64,000 nt of DNA from Saccharothrix tamanrassetensis (GCF_014203665.1 NZ_JACHJN010000007.1:374059-438058); one strand, 5' to 3'. Numbered from the stretch's first letter, positions 17,744 through 26,015 are shown. Made by a program: numbers and translations. The notes: generated by a model from the letters alone, not told the origin.

Positions 17744-18775
17744 TCACCCGGAAGGGATCGTGAACGCCCCGCCCTCAGGGATCATCACAGTGCCTGTGCG
17801 ACCAGCACTGACCCAGTCCAACTCCAAGCGCCAACTGACACAACATTCCGGTCGGACGCTGAAAGTGAAGTGAAACAACTCCGGGTCACCCGCCGCTACG
17901 GCGAACGGGAAATCGTGTCCGTGCGCAACCACCCGAGGCGGTAGCGGCGGTATCGGTGTCAGATCGATACCGAAATCCCGGGACGAGATCATGCTCAGAA
18001 GCGGCTCAGGCTCGTCGCGGAAGTCGACCACCACTGGACGAATCGCCAGCAGTACGACTGCCTGGCTGCTACGTCCCTCAACAAGAACCACGATCCCGAT
18101 GTCGTCAGTAATCCCCGGCACCGGGCCCCCGAATCCATCAATGACTCCGCTGGAGGAAGATGCCTTGTAGCCAATGCTGACGATGATCGGCACGTTGTGT
18201 TGAGTCGGAGATTCCGAACTGGTGTAGATGTTCAGATCGCCGTGGATTGCCCCGGCCTGCACGGCGTTGCCACTATTGGTGACGAGATGATTGTGTACCC
18301 GAGGACCAGCGGTGCCGGCGGCAACATCACTTGAGAAGTCCGGTCGCTCCGGCAGTGCATACCCGCCGCGGAGCAGTTCACGGAAGTTGGCCCGCTTCTT
18401 CTCGTTGCGAAGGCTCTCCCACGCCTCCTGCACCAGGTGAAGGATCAGGGCGGCGGGAGGATCCGGACTGCTCGGGAAGCTCAAGTCAACGAACGTGGTC
18501 ATTGCGGTCGCCCTCAGCACCAGGCCGGGACTCCGGTCTCGCAACCAGCCCTCCACCGCCTCGGCCATGATCACGACCTTGTCTTCGGAACTCAGCACGA
18601 TGTCCAGAAGGAACCGTGCGTTCCCGAACGGGCGGCTGAAGCCCGGTGGCTTCTCCCTGATCACCCACGTAATACCAGGCAGCCCATTGAGGCGCTGGCC
18701 CAGGTTTTCGAGCACTGTGCCGGCCAGGTCCGCCTCGCCAGGGGCGGTCAGCACGATCCGGATCTCCACCAACAC
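17744..18775 (-). CDS. EACC1-like conflict-system component
   Basis: About 343 residues from GTG 18775, with GAGG upstream. The first ~115 residues (VEIRIVLTAPGEADL, then AEAVEGWLRDRSPGLVLRAT, then a strand ending TTFVDLSF) match the layout of the effector-associated constant component of actinobacterial NTPase-dependent conflict systems. A linker (NHLVTNSGNAVQAGAIHGDL) of the kind that joins modules in such systems follows. The C-terminal ~150 residues are beta-rich and unassigned. Base composition is visibly less G/C-biased than in the neighbours, suggesting transfer. No NTPase or effector gene lies directly beside it. The family call is inference. Confidence 0.55.
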   Translation of the reverse strand: MLVEIRIVLTAPGEADLAGTVLENLGQRLNGLPGITWVIREKPPGFSRPFGNARFLLDIVLSSEDKVVIMAEAVEGWLRDRSPGLVLRATAMTTFVDLSFPSSPDPPAALILHLVQEAWESLRNEKKRANFRELLRGGYALPERPDFSSDVAAGTAGPRVHNHLVTNSGNAVQAGAIHGDLNIYTSSESPTQHNVPIIVSIGYKASSSSGVIDGFGGPVPGITDDIGIVVLVEGRSSQAVVLLAIRPVVVDFRDEPEPLLSMISSRDFGIDLTPIPPLPPRVVAHGHDFPFAVAAGDPELFHFTFSVRPECCVSWRLELDWVSAGRTGTVMIPEGGAFTIPSG

Positions 18776-18985
18776 CCCCGTCCTCAGACGAAACGCAGCG
18801 TATCGCAGGGTGACCGCGGCCACGGCCTGTTGATCGTGGCCGGGCTCGACTTCTTGTTGCGCATCAGGAGGCGCGGCAGGTACCGCTGACGTGGCCGTCA
18901 GGTGGGCGGCTCAGGCGGGACAGGCTGAGGCGGCACTCGTGGCACGGCGCGGCAGGGTCCACTGCCGCAGTGTTAGCGTGCAGGC

Positions 18986-19489
18986 GTGGAGATCGTCGAC
19001 GGCCCGAGGATCGTGTCGAAACCCGCGAGCCACTACGTGGGTATCCGTGTCGTCACACCGTTTCGAGGCATGTTCGCCGTCCGCGACGAGCTGATGGACG
19101 AGCTTCACGCCTGGCTCGACGGGCGGAGCGTGCCAGACATCGGTCCTACCTTCTTCCGGCTGCACGTGATCGATATGGACGGCCCGATGGACGTCGAGGT
19201 CGGTGCCGTCACCCAAGAAGCGGTTGAGGGCGACGATCGTGTCCGTGCGGGCGTCCTACCGGCGGGCCGGTACGCCGGCCTCACCTACGTCAACCATGCG
19301 CGTCGTGCGAACCGCACACTGCTTGAATGGTTGCGGGACAACGAGATCAGCCTCGCCAGGTGGGACGAGCCCGCCGGCGATCACTTCGCGTGCCGGTACG
19401 AGGCCTACCTCACCGACCCGCGATCCGAGCGCATGAAGACCAAGTGGCGCGTCGAACTCAACATCCTCCTCGCCGAGGACAGTGCCTGA
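18986..19489 (+). CDS. GyrI-like / effector-binding domain protein
   Basis: About 167 residues. The fold pattern PRIVSKPASHYVGIRVVTPF, ELMDELHAWL, LHVIDMDGPMDVEVGAVT, VLPAGRYAGLTYVNH, and C-terminal WRVELNILLAE corresponds to the SOUL/GyrI-like small-molecule-binding domain, standing alone without a DNA-binding part. It may bind or sequester a small toxic compound. TAGCGT (18974-18979) is 6 nt before GTG 18986, giving a leaderless start. Confidence 0.8.
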   Translation: MEIVDGPRIVSKPASHYVGIRVVTPFRGMFAVRDELMDELHAWLDGRSVPDIGPTFFRLHVIDMDGPMDVEVGAVTQEAVEGDDRVRAGVLPAGRYAGLTYVNHARRANRTLLEWLRDNEISLARWDEPAGDHFACRYEAYLTDPRSERMKTKWRVELNILLAEDSA

Positions 19490-19662
19490 GCAGCCTGCCA
19501 CCCTCCCTCGGCTATAGAGGACGTTGCGCAACGCCTCGCCTGCGGCATGAGCGTGCGGCGTTGTCGGTCAGGGGTTGAAGCCAGTGGTCGGACCAGGCGC
19601 GGGTGCGGTGCGGGACGTCGAGTTGGTGGTTGCGTTGCTGAGACCGGTTGCCTTCTCTGGAG

Positions 19663-19836
19663 TCAGGTCACGAGTTCGTACTCGACGACGAAGTGGCGGA
19701 GTGCCCGGTGGGAGTGGGCGGCTTGGCCGAGGGCACGGTGGTGTCCTCGAACATCGCCGAAGCCGGCCTGCCTTAAGGTAGCCGTGGGGGTCCCAGTGAC
19801 AGAGCTGTGCAGCCCGGCCATCGGCGGGGACATCGC
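19663..19836 (-). pseudogene. possible C-terminal gene fragment in an otherwise gene-poor 440-bp gap
   Basis: The minus strand has about 57 codons with fair actinomycete codon bias, ending AGFGDVRGHHRALGQAA and then ALRHFVVEYELVT. This looks like the C-terminal end of an enzyme, perhaps a methyltransferase. No full domain or ribosome site is seen. The rest of the gap between 19490 and 19929 shows no convincing gene. Confidence 0.25.
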
Positions 19837-19929
19837 GGAGTAGTCCACGTCAGCGCGTCCGCAACCGGGCGATGCGGCTGATCCCAGGTCTGGGAGACCG
19901 TCGACTTCTGGGCAGGTGTCCCCTGGCCG

Positions 19930-20304
19930 GTGTCCCGCGCCGACGCCCAGCGGATGGCGGTCGACCGCCTCGGCTGGGCGATCGAGGTCGAGGACGGGCT
20001 GGGGTACCTGGTCAACCCGGCCTTCACACCACCGGCGGTGTCGATGTCCGGCATCGACACCGTGTCGTCCGTGCGCTTCCGGATCGCGGACGTGGTCACG
20101 GAGGAGACACCGGCGACGAGGGCCTTCCTCGGCGACCTGTTCACGCTGGCGGTGCGCGAAGGGGCGGCCCGGCTGGGGCGTCCGTCCATCAGGCGCGATC
20201 GCGGGCACACCGACACGACCTGGGAGATGGGGGCCGCCCGGGTCACCGTCACGCTGTCGTCGAGGTCCGTTGTGGTCCGATTCCTCACCCCGGAAGGCCG
20301 GTGA
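19930..20304 (+). CDS. DUF6301-like protein, N terminus probably damaged
   Basis: About 124 residues from GTG 19930. The sequence PWPVSRADAQRMAVDRLGW, then GYLVNPAF and a C-terminal TWEMGAARVTVTLSS resembles DUF6301, found near polymorphic-toxin immunity genes. Homology-like sequence continues upstream of the GTG (WETVDFWAGVPWP), but no start codon exists before an in-frame TGA at 19879. An out-of-frame ATG at 19872 suggests a small indel. Its stop overlaps the next start by 4 nt (GTGA), so the two are coupled. Confidence 0.5.
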   Translation: MSRADAQRMAVDRLGWAIEVEDGLGYLVNPAFTPPAVSMSGIDTVSSVRFRIADVVTEETPATRAFLGDLFTLAVREGAARLGRPSIRRDRGHTDTTWEMGAARVTVTLSSRSVVVRFLTPEGR

Positions 20305-20762
20305 CCGAGGTGACCGACTGGGAGGCGTTCGGCGGCGGTCTCACCGAGGCGTTGCGGGAAGTGTCCGACCGGGTCTTCCTGGTCGTCTTCTCGCGCGCCG
20401 ATCCCCGGGTGTTCGTGCAGTTCGCCGGCGGCGAGCACGAGCTGCACGCCGAGGCGGCGGCGCCGTCCGCGGATCCCGGCCGGATGGCCGCGGCCGGGTG
20501 GAAGCCGCCGACCGGCATCGACCCGCCGAACTGGACCTGCTCCTCGCCGCTGCCCGCGTTGACGGTGGAGTACGCCGCGATCGCGGCGCGCTGTGTGGTG
20601 GCGTTGCGCGATGTCCACGGGCTCCCCGGTCCCGATGAGCTGGTGTACAAGGCATGGCGCGACGCGGAATGGCCGTCCGGCGCGGTTCCGTCCGCCGAAC
20701 GGGACCTGGGTGAGAACCCGCTGGTGCTGTCGTGGCTGGGCATCCCGTCCGCGACCGGGTGA
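20301..20762 (+). CDS. TY-Chap (YbjN-like) domain protein
   Basis: About 153 residues. The N-terminal TDWEAFGGGLTEALREV, FLVVFSRADPRVFVQFAGG and ELHAEAA match the TY-Chap/YbjN-like chaperone fold. The C-terminal half has a conserved-looking PPNWTCSSPLP. In actinomycetes such proteins accompany type VII secretion effectors or polymorphic toxins and act as chaperones or immunity proteins. No toxin is found in the window. It is translationally coupled to the DUF6301-like gene. Confidence 0.62.
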   Translation: MTEVTDWEAFGGGLTEALREVSDRVFLVVFSRADPRVFVQFAGGEHELHAEAAAPSADPGRMAAAGWKPPTGIDPPNWTCSSPLPALTVEYAAIAARCVVALRDVHGLPGPDELVYKAWRDAEWPSGAVPSAERDLGENPLVLSWLGIPSATG

Positions 20763-20814
20763 CAGCAGGCGACGACCACCATCGTGACCCGGTCAGAGAT
20801 CGCCGTCGCGCACG

Positions 20815-21219
20815 GTGCCGAAGCCGCTGGGCATCGCCGTTCTGATCATCATCACCGGGATGGCGGCGGTCGTCTTCGTGCCGGTGGCCGGGACCGCGGT
20901 GGTGCCGGTCCTGCACCTGGCCGCAGCGGGCCGCGCGTGGCCGCTCGTGCGGGCACCGGCTGCCGAACGTGCGGCGCGATCGGCAACTCCTCACTGTGCC
21001 GGCCTTCCGCAGGGCCATCCGATCAGCCGCCCGCCGAACCCCTTCGCGGGGAGATCACCGCCACCGGCTGTGCCGCTGGGCCAACACCCGGGAGCCGACC
21101 GCCGACCAGCGACAACGAGACGCACAACAAGCAGTGCCCGCTCGTTCTCGCGGGCACTCCGACGGTGGTGGCATCGGGCCGGGAGACGACGACATAGGGT
21201 TCCGCCCAGTCCGACCTAG
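20815..21219 (+). CDS. doubtful small membrane protein
   Basis: GTG-initiated frame of 134 codons. The first ~40 residues (PLGIAVLIIITGMAAVVFVP) form one or two membrane helices with good codon bias. The remaining two thirds look random. It may be a remnant of a longer membrane protein. No ribosome site is evident. The rest of the region between 20763 and 21232 shows nothing else. Confidence 0.28.
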   Translation: MPKPLGIAVLIIITGMAAVVFVPVAGTAVVPVLHLAAAGRAWPLVRAPAAERAARSATPHCAGLPQGHPISRPPNPFAGRSPPPAVPLGQHPGADRRPATTRRTTSSARSFSRALRRWWHRAGRRRHRVPPSPT

Positions 21220-21232
21220 CTGAGGAGAACTC

Positions 21233-21640
21233 ATGATCCGGCGTTGGAATCCCGAGACCGTGGCCGCACCCGCCGGGCCGTACAGCCATCTGGCACACGT
21301 GTCCGCCGGCCACGACGTGGTGGTGCTCGCCGGCCAGATCGGCACGCTGCCCGACGGCAGCCTGGCGGGCGAGGACTCGCTGTCCCAGGCACGGGCCGTG
21401 TTCGCCAACATCGAACGACTGCTGGACGCTGCCGGCGCGGGGCCGGCGCAACTGGTGAAGCTGTTCAGCATGGTGTCGGGCACCGAGCACCTTCCCGGCT
21501 TCCGCACCGCGATGACGGAGACGTTCGCCCGCTGGTTCCCCGACGGCGACTACCCGCCACAGACCCTGGTCGTCGCCGCCGCCCTGGCCGCCCCGGCGTT
21601 GACCGTCGAGGTCGAGGCACTGGTCGCGATGCCCCGCTGA
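21233..21640 (+). CDS. RidA/YjgF family protein
   Basis: About 135 residues, the usual length. YSHLAHVSAGHDVVVLAGQIG, then QARAVFANIERLLDAAGAG and the PPQTLVVAAALAAPALTVEVEAL end are family features. Canonical RidA removes reactive enamine/imine intermediates. The canonical Arg near position 105 is not obvious here (TLVVAAAL), so this may be a paralogue with another role. GAGGAG lies 8 nt upstream of the ATG. Confidence 0.85.
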   Translation: MIRRWNPETVAAPAGPYSHLAHVSAGHDVVVLAGQIGTLPDGSLAGEDSLSQARAVFANIERLLDAAGAGPAQLVKLFSMVSGTEHLPGFRTAMTETFARWFPDGDYPPQTLVVAAALAAPALTVEVEALVAMPR

Positions 21641-21833
21641 CCCCGCGCGGAGACCGCCGACGGCGACGTCCACCGTCGTCTTGCCAGAGTCGTGCAGCAC
21701 CGACACCGGCAGGCCCGCCGCGCCGCCGTACCGGACCGGCACGACGCCGATGCCAACGGCGCGCCTGAACGCGCGATGCCTGCCGCCTCGGTAACGCATC
21801 GACCTGTCTTCGACATGACCGTGTGTTGGCGGG

Positions 21834-22037
21834 TCAGGTGGCTGATGCCATCGCGCTGCGGCCATGCGGACAACGGCCACGGCCGACAAGACAGCCTGCG
21901 GTACACGTCGCTGATGGCTTGCCACGGTTCCGGCGCATCGGCCTCGTGTGGGCCGTGCAGTTCGCGTGCAGCAGGACGACAGCCGTTCGCAACTGCGTCA
22001 GCGTTTCCTCGTTGGTCGGGGTCGGGTTCACGTCCAC
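21834..22037 (-). pseudogene. frameshifted small gene behind the methyltransferase
   Basis: A GTG-initiated frame (VDVNPTPTNEETLTQLRTAV) overlaps the end of the preceding small ORF. It stays protein-like until about 21955. Good coding bias then continues in another frame (ELHGPHEADAPEPWQAISD), indicating a 1-nt indel. No family is recognised. The remaining DNA down to 21641 has scattered coding-like stretches but no intact gene. Confidence 0.35.
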
Positions 22038-22249
22038 ACGGTGTAGTCGACCTTGGGGCGATGTCCGCCGTACCGCCGCTTGAAGGTCTGGCCGACGCGA
22101 AGGAGTTCGGCGGTGCGTTGACCGCGCTTGCCTTCACCGGGCGCGAGGTCGTGCGACATGTTCGCGGCGGGATGGCGGAGGCCGAAAATGACCACCAGGA
22201 TGCGGTACGCCTTCTGGCCGAGTTCGAGGACCTCATTACCTGGGGTCAA
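22028..22249 (-). CDS. 73-residue unknown protein coupled to methyltransferase
   Basis: The TTG start overlaps the TGA stop of the methyltransferase gene (TTGA). The 73 codons show strong G/C third positions throughout (VLELGQKAYRILVVIFGLRH, ending VDYTVWT). No family is recognised and no membrane or secretion signal is seen. It may be a genuine small coupled gene or the tail of a decayed longer gene. Confidence 0.42.
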   Translation of the reverse strand: MTPGNEVLELGQKAYRILVVIFGLRHPAANMSHDLAPGEGKRGQRTAELLRVGQTFKRRYGGHRPKVDYTVWT

Positions 22250-23061
22250 CCGCGTGTCGCAACGGCCAGGTGGACGTTCATCACGCACGGAACCCGGCCG
22301 TCGGCATCGGCCAGTCCGGTCGCCTTGGCCAGGAACTCGGCCTGGAGCGACTTCACGACTGCGGGATCGAGCGGCATGAGGTTGTAGGTCGCCGACAGGG
22401 TCGACCACACCTGCTCGGCGCTGCCACCCAGGTCGATGGGCTCGACGGTCCACTCGACTGGTGAGAAGCCGGCCGGGATGAGGATTTCGTCGATGCCGTC
22501 GCGGTGCCGGGTGCGCCGGTCTCCCAATTGCGGGATTTGCTGCTGAGCCGGCGTGTCGGCGAGCACCTGGCGGATCAGCCGCAGGAACAGTTCGTATCCC
22601 CCACCCCCGCCGGCTCCGCCGGCGAGCACCAAGGCCAGAAGTCCACCGGGCAGCAGAACACGGGCGAGTTCCGCGGCGACACATTCGATGTCCGGCATCA
22701 GCATGAACGCCATGTGCGATACGCACGCGTCGAAGGCGTCGTCAGGAAATGGCAGGTCCTGTGCCCGTCCTTCCAGCAGCGTCGCCCCGGCGAGGGATGG
22801 CCGTTGCCGAGCGAGCGCCAGGTCAGTGGCCGAGAGGTCGATCCCGGCGACCTCGTGACCGGCCTCGGCGAGCAGCTCGAGCAGGAAGCCGTCGCCGCAG
22901 CCGAGGTCGAGCACCCGAGCGTGGCCTTCGACCCGGTCCCGCACGATTTCGTAGCTCGACCGCCCGTCCGGCGCCCGGCCGTGGCCCATCGTGCCGGAGG
23001 TCACCGCCGGGTGACGTGCATGAAACTCGCGCAGGAACGCCTCTTGGGCCGCAGTGGTCAT
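22246..23061 (-). CDS. class I SAM-dependent methyltransferase
   Basis: About 271 residues from ATG 23061. Motif I RVLDLGCGDGFLLELL (near residue 50), AGIDLSATDL, LPFPDDAFDACVSHMAF and LLPGGLLALVL are methyltransferase-11 motifs. The substrate is unknown. Two small ORFs lie behind it in the same direction, overlapping or nearly so, which suggests a short operon. Confidence 0.87.
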   Translation of the reverse strand: MTTAAQEAFLREFHARHPAVTSGTMGHGRAPDGRSSYEIVRDRVEGHARVLDLGCGDGFLLELLAEAGHEVAGIDLSATDLALARQRPSLAGATLLEGRAQDLPFPDDAFDACVSHMAFMLMPDIECVAAELARVLLPGGLLALVLAGGAGGGGGYELFLRLIRQVLADTPAQQQIPQLGDRRTRHRDGIDEILIPAGFSPVEWTVEPIDLGGSAEQVWSTLSATYNLMPLDPAVVKSLQAEFLAKATGLADADGRVPCVMNVHLAVATRG

Positions 23062-23180
23062 GATCACCACTGTAGGACTGCCGGTACACCTTCACGGGAC
23101 GTTCGTCTTTGGCGCCGCGCCGAGTACGGCTGCCCGCGACGCCCGGCTTGGACGGTCCCGGGCCGGGCAGGGACCGGCGG

Positions 23181-23290
23181 GCGATTGAAACCTGCGATCT
23201 GCAGGACCTGCTCGCACCCGATGTCGTCTTCCTGGGTGCCGGGGGCGGGATCAAGCAGGCCGCCCCGGCGCACCGACTCCCGGGCGTCCG
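23181..23290 (+). pseudogene. remnant of a SigJ/ECF41-type sigma factor C-terminal region
   Basis: About 35 codons read DLQDLLAPDVVFLGAGGGIK. This is the start of the SnoaL-like C-terminal extension of ECF41/SigJ sigma factors, which usually reads DLxxLLAPDVVxxxDGGG. No sigma region 2 or 4 is nearby, so it is a gene scrap. The rest of the region between 23062 and 23362 holds only the terminator at 23308. Confidence 0.4.
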
Positions 23291-23307
23291 ACTCCCGGTA
23301 CCACCGA

Positions 23308-23336
23308 AGGCCCGGCGCACAAGGGCAGCCGGGCCT
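23308..23336 (-). terminator. stem-loop after secreted HExxH protein gene
   Basis: A 9-bp GC stem (AGGCCCGGC/GCCGGGCCT) with an 11-nt loop lies 27 bp beyond the minus-strand stop at 23363. Confidence 0.6.
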
Positions 23337-23362
23337 CCGGGTCGATACGGGGAAGGTCGAGG

Positions 23363-24517
23363 TCACCACCAGGTGGCGGTGCAACCGCTCTGCGCGGCCT
23401 GGTTCCCCTCGCAGAGCTTGACTTGCAGGATGTCGTTGGCCTCGACGGTGATGTGTGTCGCGGCGGCGCCCCGGGGAACGCCGGCCGGTGGCACGTAACG
23501 AATCCCTGACGATGTCCGCACGGCGAGCACCGAGGACTGGAACGGGCTGCCGGTGCTCGTCACGATCCGCGCCTTCGCGGTCCACCGGCCGTCGGGCAGC
23601 CGGTACTTCGTCACCTGCGCCGTGCCGCCCGCCCGTGCCGTGGTGACGGTCCGGTCGGCGACGGAGACGGGGGCGCCCGGCCCCTGCGAGGTGAGGAACT
23701 GGCTGTTGGCCAGGTTCCAGTGGTCGGCCAGGTAGGACCCGGCCGGCGGCGCGGTGTTGAAGTAGTCGTCGTTGTTGCAGTCCACGATGTCCTCGTCGGC
23801 CGACGGGCACTCGATGCTCAACCCGCCGCCGGGCAGGCCGCCGTCGTCGTAGCAGAGGATGTCCTGGTCGTCCCAGCAGTGCCCGAACTCCGTCGCGTGC
23901 GGCGCGCTGCTCTGGACGGCCCCGAGGCTGTGCAGGAGTTCGTGGCCGCCCGGCGCCCAGTCGGAACAGCCCTGGTCGACCACCGCCCAGCCCGGACCCG
24001 AGTTGAGCGGGTTGTCCGCCCCGGGCCTGTCGTCGTCCCCCGCGTCGTTCCACGCCAGGCCGCAGTTGTGCGAGCCGTCGTCGAAGACGAGGTACTTGCG
24101 GTCCGACCGGTTGTGGCCCAACGCCTTGAGCGCGTCGGCGATCCGTTCCGCGTCGTCGATCTCCGACGCCGGGACGGCGACGCCGAGCACGGCCGGCCGG
24201 CAGTCCGCGTGGTGCACGAACCGGATGTGGCGCACGCCGCCGGTCCGCTGGGCGGACTCCAGCACCGCCGCGTCGATCCGGTCCGCCCACTGCTGGATCT
24301 TGGGTTCCATCTCGGGGAAGCGGTCCGGCGCACCGATCGCGTGGACGTACATCGGTTGAACCCGTTTGCCCCCAACGCCGTCACCGACGCAGATCGCGGC
24401 GGCGGGCGAAACCCCTGTCGTGCCGGTCGACGCGCTCGCCGCCGGCTGCTGCACCCCCGACACGGCCAGCACCCAGACGAGCGCCACCGCGCCCCGCCTG
24501 ACGATTCGTCCGTTCAC
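23363..24517 (-). CDS. secreted HExxH metalloprotease-like protein
   Basis: About 384 residues from GTG 24517 with AAGGGGGA upstream. A signal peptide (RRGAVALVWVLAVSGVQQPAASAS) is followed by a domain with HELLH (near residue 195), the HExxH zinc motif, then ATEFGHCWDDQDILCYDDGG with a further His and acidic residues. Several cysteines suggest disulfides. The C-terminal ~110 residues are beta-rich and may bind substrate. A zinc peptidase is likely; the target is unknown. A terminator follows. Confidence 0.72.
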   Translation of the reverse strand: MNGRIVRRGAVALVWVLAVSGVQQPAASASTGTTGVSPAAAICVGDGVGGKRVQPMYVHAIGAPDRFPEMEPKIQQWADRIDAAVLESAQRTGGVRHIRFVHHADCRPAVLGVAVPASEIDDAERIADALKALGHNRSDRKYLVFDDGSHNCGLAWNDAGDDDRPGADNPLNSGPGWAVVDQGCSDWAPGGHELLHSLGAVQSSAPHATEFGHCWDDQDILCYDDGGLPGGGLSIECPSADEDIVDCNNDDYFNTAPPAGSYLADHWNLANSQFLTSQGPGAPVSVADRTVTTARAGGTAQVTKYRLPDGRWTAKARIVTSTGSPFQSSVLAVRTSSGIRYVPPAGVPRGAAATHITVEANDILQVKLCEGNQAAQSGCTATWW

Positions 24518-24682
24518 GGTTCCCCCTTCGCTGTCTCCATGCGACCGATCGTGGTCCGGAACACTTTGGGAGACCTGGACAGTTGACCCGCGCCGGCACA
24601 TAGGGGCACAGTCCCTGCCCACGCGAGCGTTCCCGCCGGCGCGTTCGAGCACGCTCCTCCGCCGCGTCGTCGCGAGCCTCGG

Positions 24683-25798
24683 ATGCGCGCGGTCGACGTA
24701 CTGCTGGATGCTGTCCTCATGGAACTCGCGAAGATCGTGCGGTTGGTCGACGGCACCGTCGGGGCAAAGGTTTTGGGCGCCTACCTGCACGGATCCGCGG
24801 TGCACGGTGGACTGAAACCGGCCAGCGACGTGGACGTCCTCGTCGTCACCCGGCACAGCCTGGACGACCGTGAACGTCGAGCGCTGGTGGACGGGCTTTT
24901 GCGGATCTCCGGCACTGGGACGGGAGCGCGGCCGGTGGAGCTCAGCGTCGTGGTGCACTCGGAGGTCCGTCCCTGGCGCTATCCGGCAACCGCGGACTTC
25001 CTGTACGGCGACTGGCTGCGCGACGAGATCGAAGCCGGTGCTCTCCCGCGACCGGCGCCGATGCCCGACCTGGCCATCATGATCCACTCGGTGCTGGCCG
25101 CCGACCACGTCCTGCACGGTCCACCCGCAGCCGAGCTGCTCGACCCGGTCCCCACCGCCGATGTGGTCCGGGGCAGCCTGGCGGGCATCCCAGACCTGCT
25201 CCGGGACCTTCCCGGTGACACCCGCAACGTCGTGCTGACCCTCGCCCGGGTCTGGACCACTCTCGCCACCGGAGAAGTCCCGTCCAAGGACGCCGCTGCC
25301 GACTGGGCGCTCCCCCGGCTCGCACCCGAGCACCGACCGGTCCTCGCGCACGCCAAACAGCTCTACCTCACCCGCCACTACACCGAGGAGACCTGGACCG
25401 ACCAGCTCAAGGCGCACGTGCGTCCGCACGTCGACGCCGTCCTGGCCCACATCGAGGAACTGAAGGCGCGCGAAGAGCCGGCGCTACGAGCACTCGACGC
25501 CGAGGCGCTCGGCCTGCGACATGACAGCGCGTCGGCTGAATGCCTCGGCAGTTCAGGGAACAGCCGGAGAGGCCTCGCAGGTGGGAGGGACACAGGTGCC
25601 GAACCCCGTCTCGAACCAGAGGATCGGCCAGAACAGGACCGGCCCGGTGGTCGGCAGCACGACGGGGGCCAGTGCGTAGATCGCGCTGGCCCCGACGGCG
25701 CGGCGACCGGCGGACCTCTACGCCCCGCACGCGGGATCCGTCTCGTGTCGCCGGCACACCACCGACCGGTCGTCGGCATGGCGGGACGCTGGTTGTGA
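24683..25798 (+). CDS. AadA-like aminoglycoside nucleotidyltransferase with abnormal C-terminal extension
   Basis: Residues 12 to about 265 follow AadA/ANT enzymes closely: LGAYLHGSAVHGGLKPASDV with the GS...SD-x-D nucleotidyltransferase motif, RPVELSVVVHSEVRPWRYPA with the catalytic-base Glu position, and the C-terminal helical domain RNVVLTLARVWTTLATGEVP, KDAAADWALPRL. The family adenylylates streptomycin/spectinomycin-type aminoglycosides. The frame continues for about 90 residues of Arg/Gly/Pro-rich, non-homologous sequence, whereas the family ends near 260. The DNA under this tail carries a coding-like stretch on the other strand (25553-25717). Loss of the original stop is likely. Activity against a drug is not shown. 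Confidence 0.75.
   Translation: MRAVDVLLDAVLMELAKIVRLVDGTVGAKVLGAYLHGSAVHGGLKPASDVDVLVVTRHSLDDRERRALVDGLLRISGTGTGARPVELSVVVHSEVRPWRYPATADFLYGDWLRDEIEAGALPRPAPMPDLAIMIHSVLAADHVLHGPPAAELLDPVPTADVVRGSLAGIPDLLRDLPGDTRNVVLTLARVWTTLATGEVPSKDAAADWALPRLAPEHRPVLAHAKQLYLTRHYTEETWTDQLKAHVRPHVDAVLAHIEELKAREEPALRALDAEALGLRHDSASAECLGSSGNSRRGLAGGRDTGAEPRLEPEDRPEQDRPGGRQHDGGQCVDRAGPDGAATGGPLRPARGIRLVSPAHHRPVVGMAGRWL
25553..25717 (-). pseudogene. membrane-protein fragment antisense to the AadA-like tail
   Basis: Fifty-five minus-strand codons with typical bias read AIYALAPVVLPTTGPVLFWP, ILWFETGFGTCVPPTCEAS and a stop at 25553. This is a plausible membrane helix with cysteines. An in-frame TAG at 25720 lies upstream and no good start codon follows, so it seems to be a truncated gene. 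Confidence 0.35.
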
Positions 25799-26000
25799 TC
25801 GGGTTTCGTGTGCCCGCATGTACGCCTTGATCGAGTGGACGCGGGTTCTGGTTGCCGGGTTCGGTGATGTGGTCGGAGGTCGATCCTGGTCGGTACACCG
25901 AGTCGCACGCCGTTCCCAGCAGGTGAGCGCCCGTCCGGACGATCGCGGCGAGAAGGTACGGTCCGTCGCGCCGGCCCTGATACGGCCATCGGGGGAATGT

Positions 26001-26015
26001 CTGCTCTAGGAGCAG
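26001..26015. promoter_or_regulatory. palindrome next to the BMP ribosome site
   Basis: CTGCTC-TAG-GAGCAG is a perfect inverted repeat lying 14 bp before GTG 26030 and touching the GGGAGGGG ribosome site. It could be an operator or a small hairpin that hides the ribosome site. Confidence 0.35.

Noticed and set aside
17546..17944. Plus ORF of 132 codons between two convergent genes
   Set aside because: Only a short stretch has coding bias and most of it overlaps the well-supported minus gene.
25818..26009. Small plus ORF of 63 codons starting MYALIEWTRVLVAGFG
   Set aside because: Only the first 20 residues look protein-like, there is no ribosome site, and it runs into the BMP promoter region.
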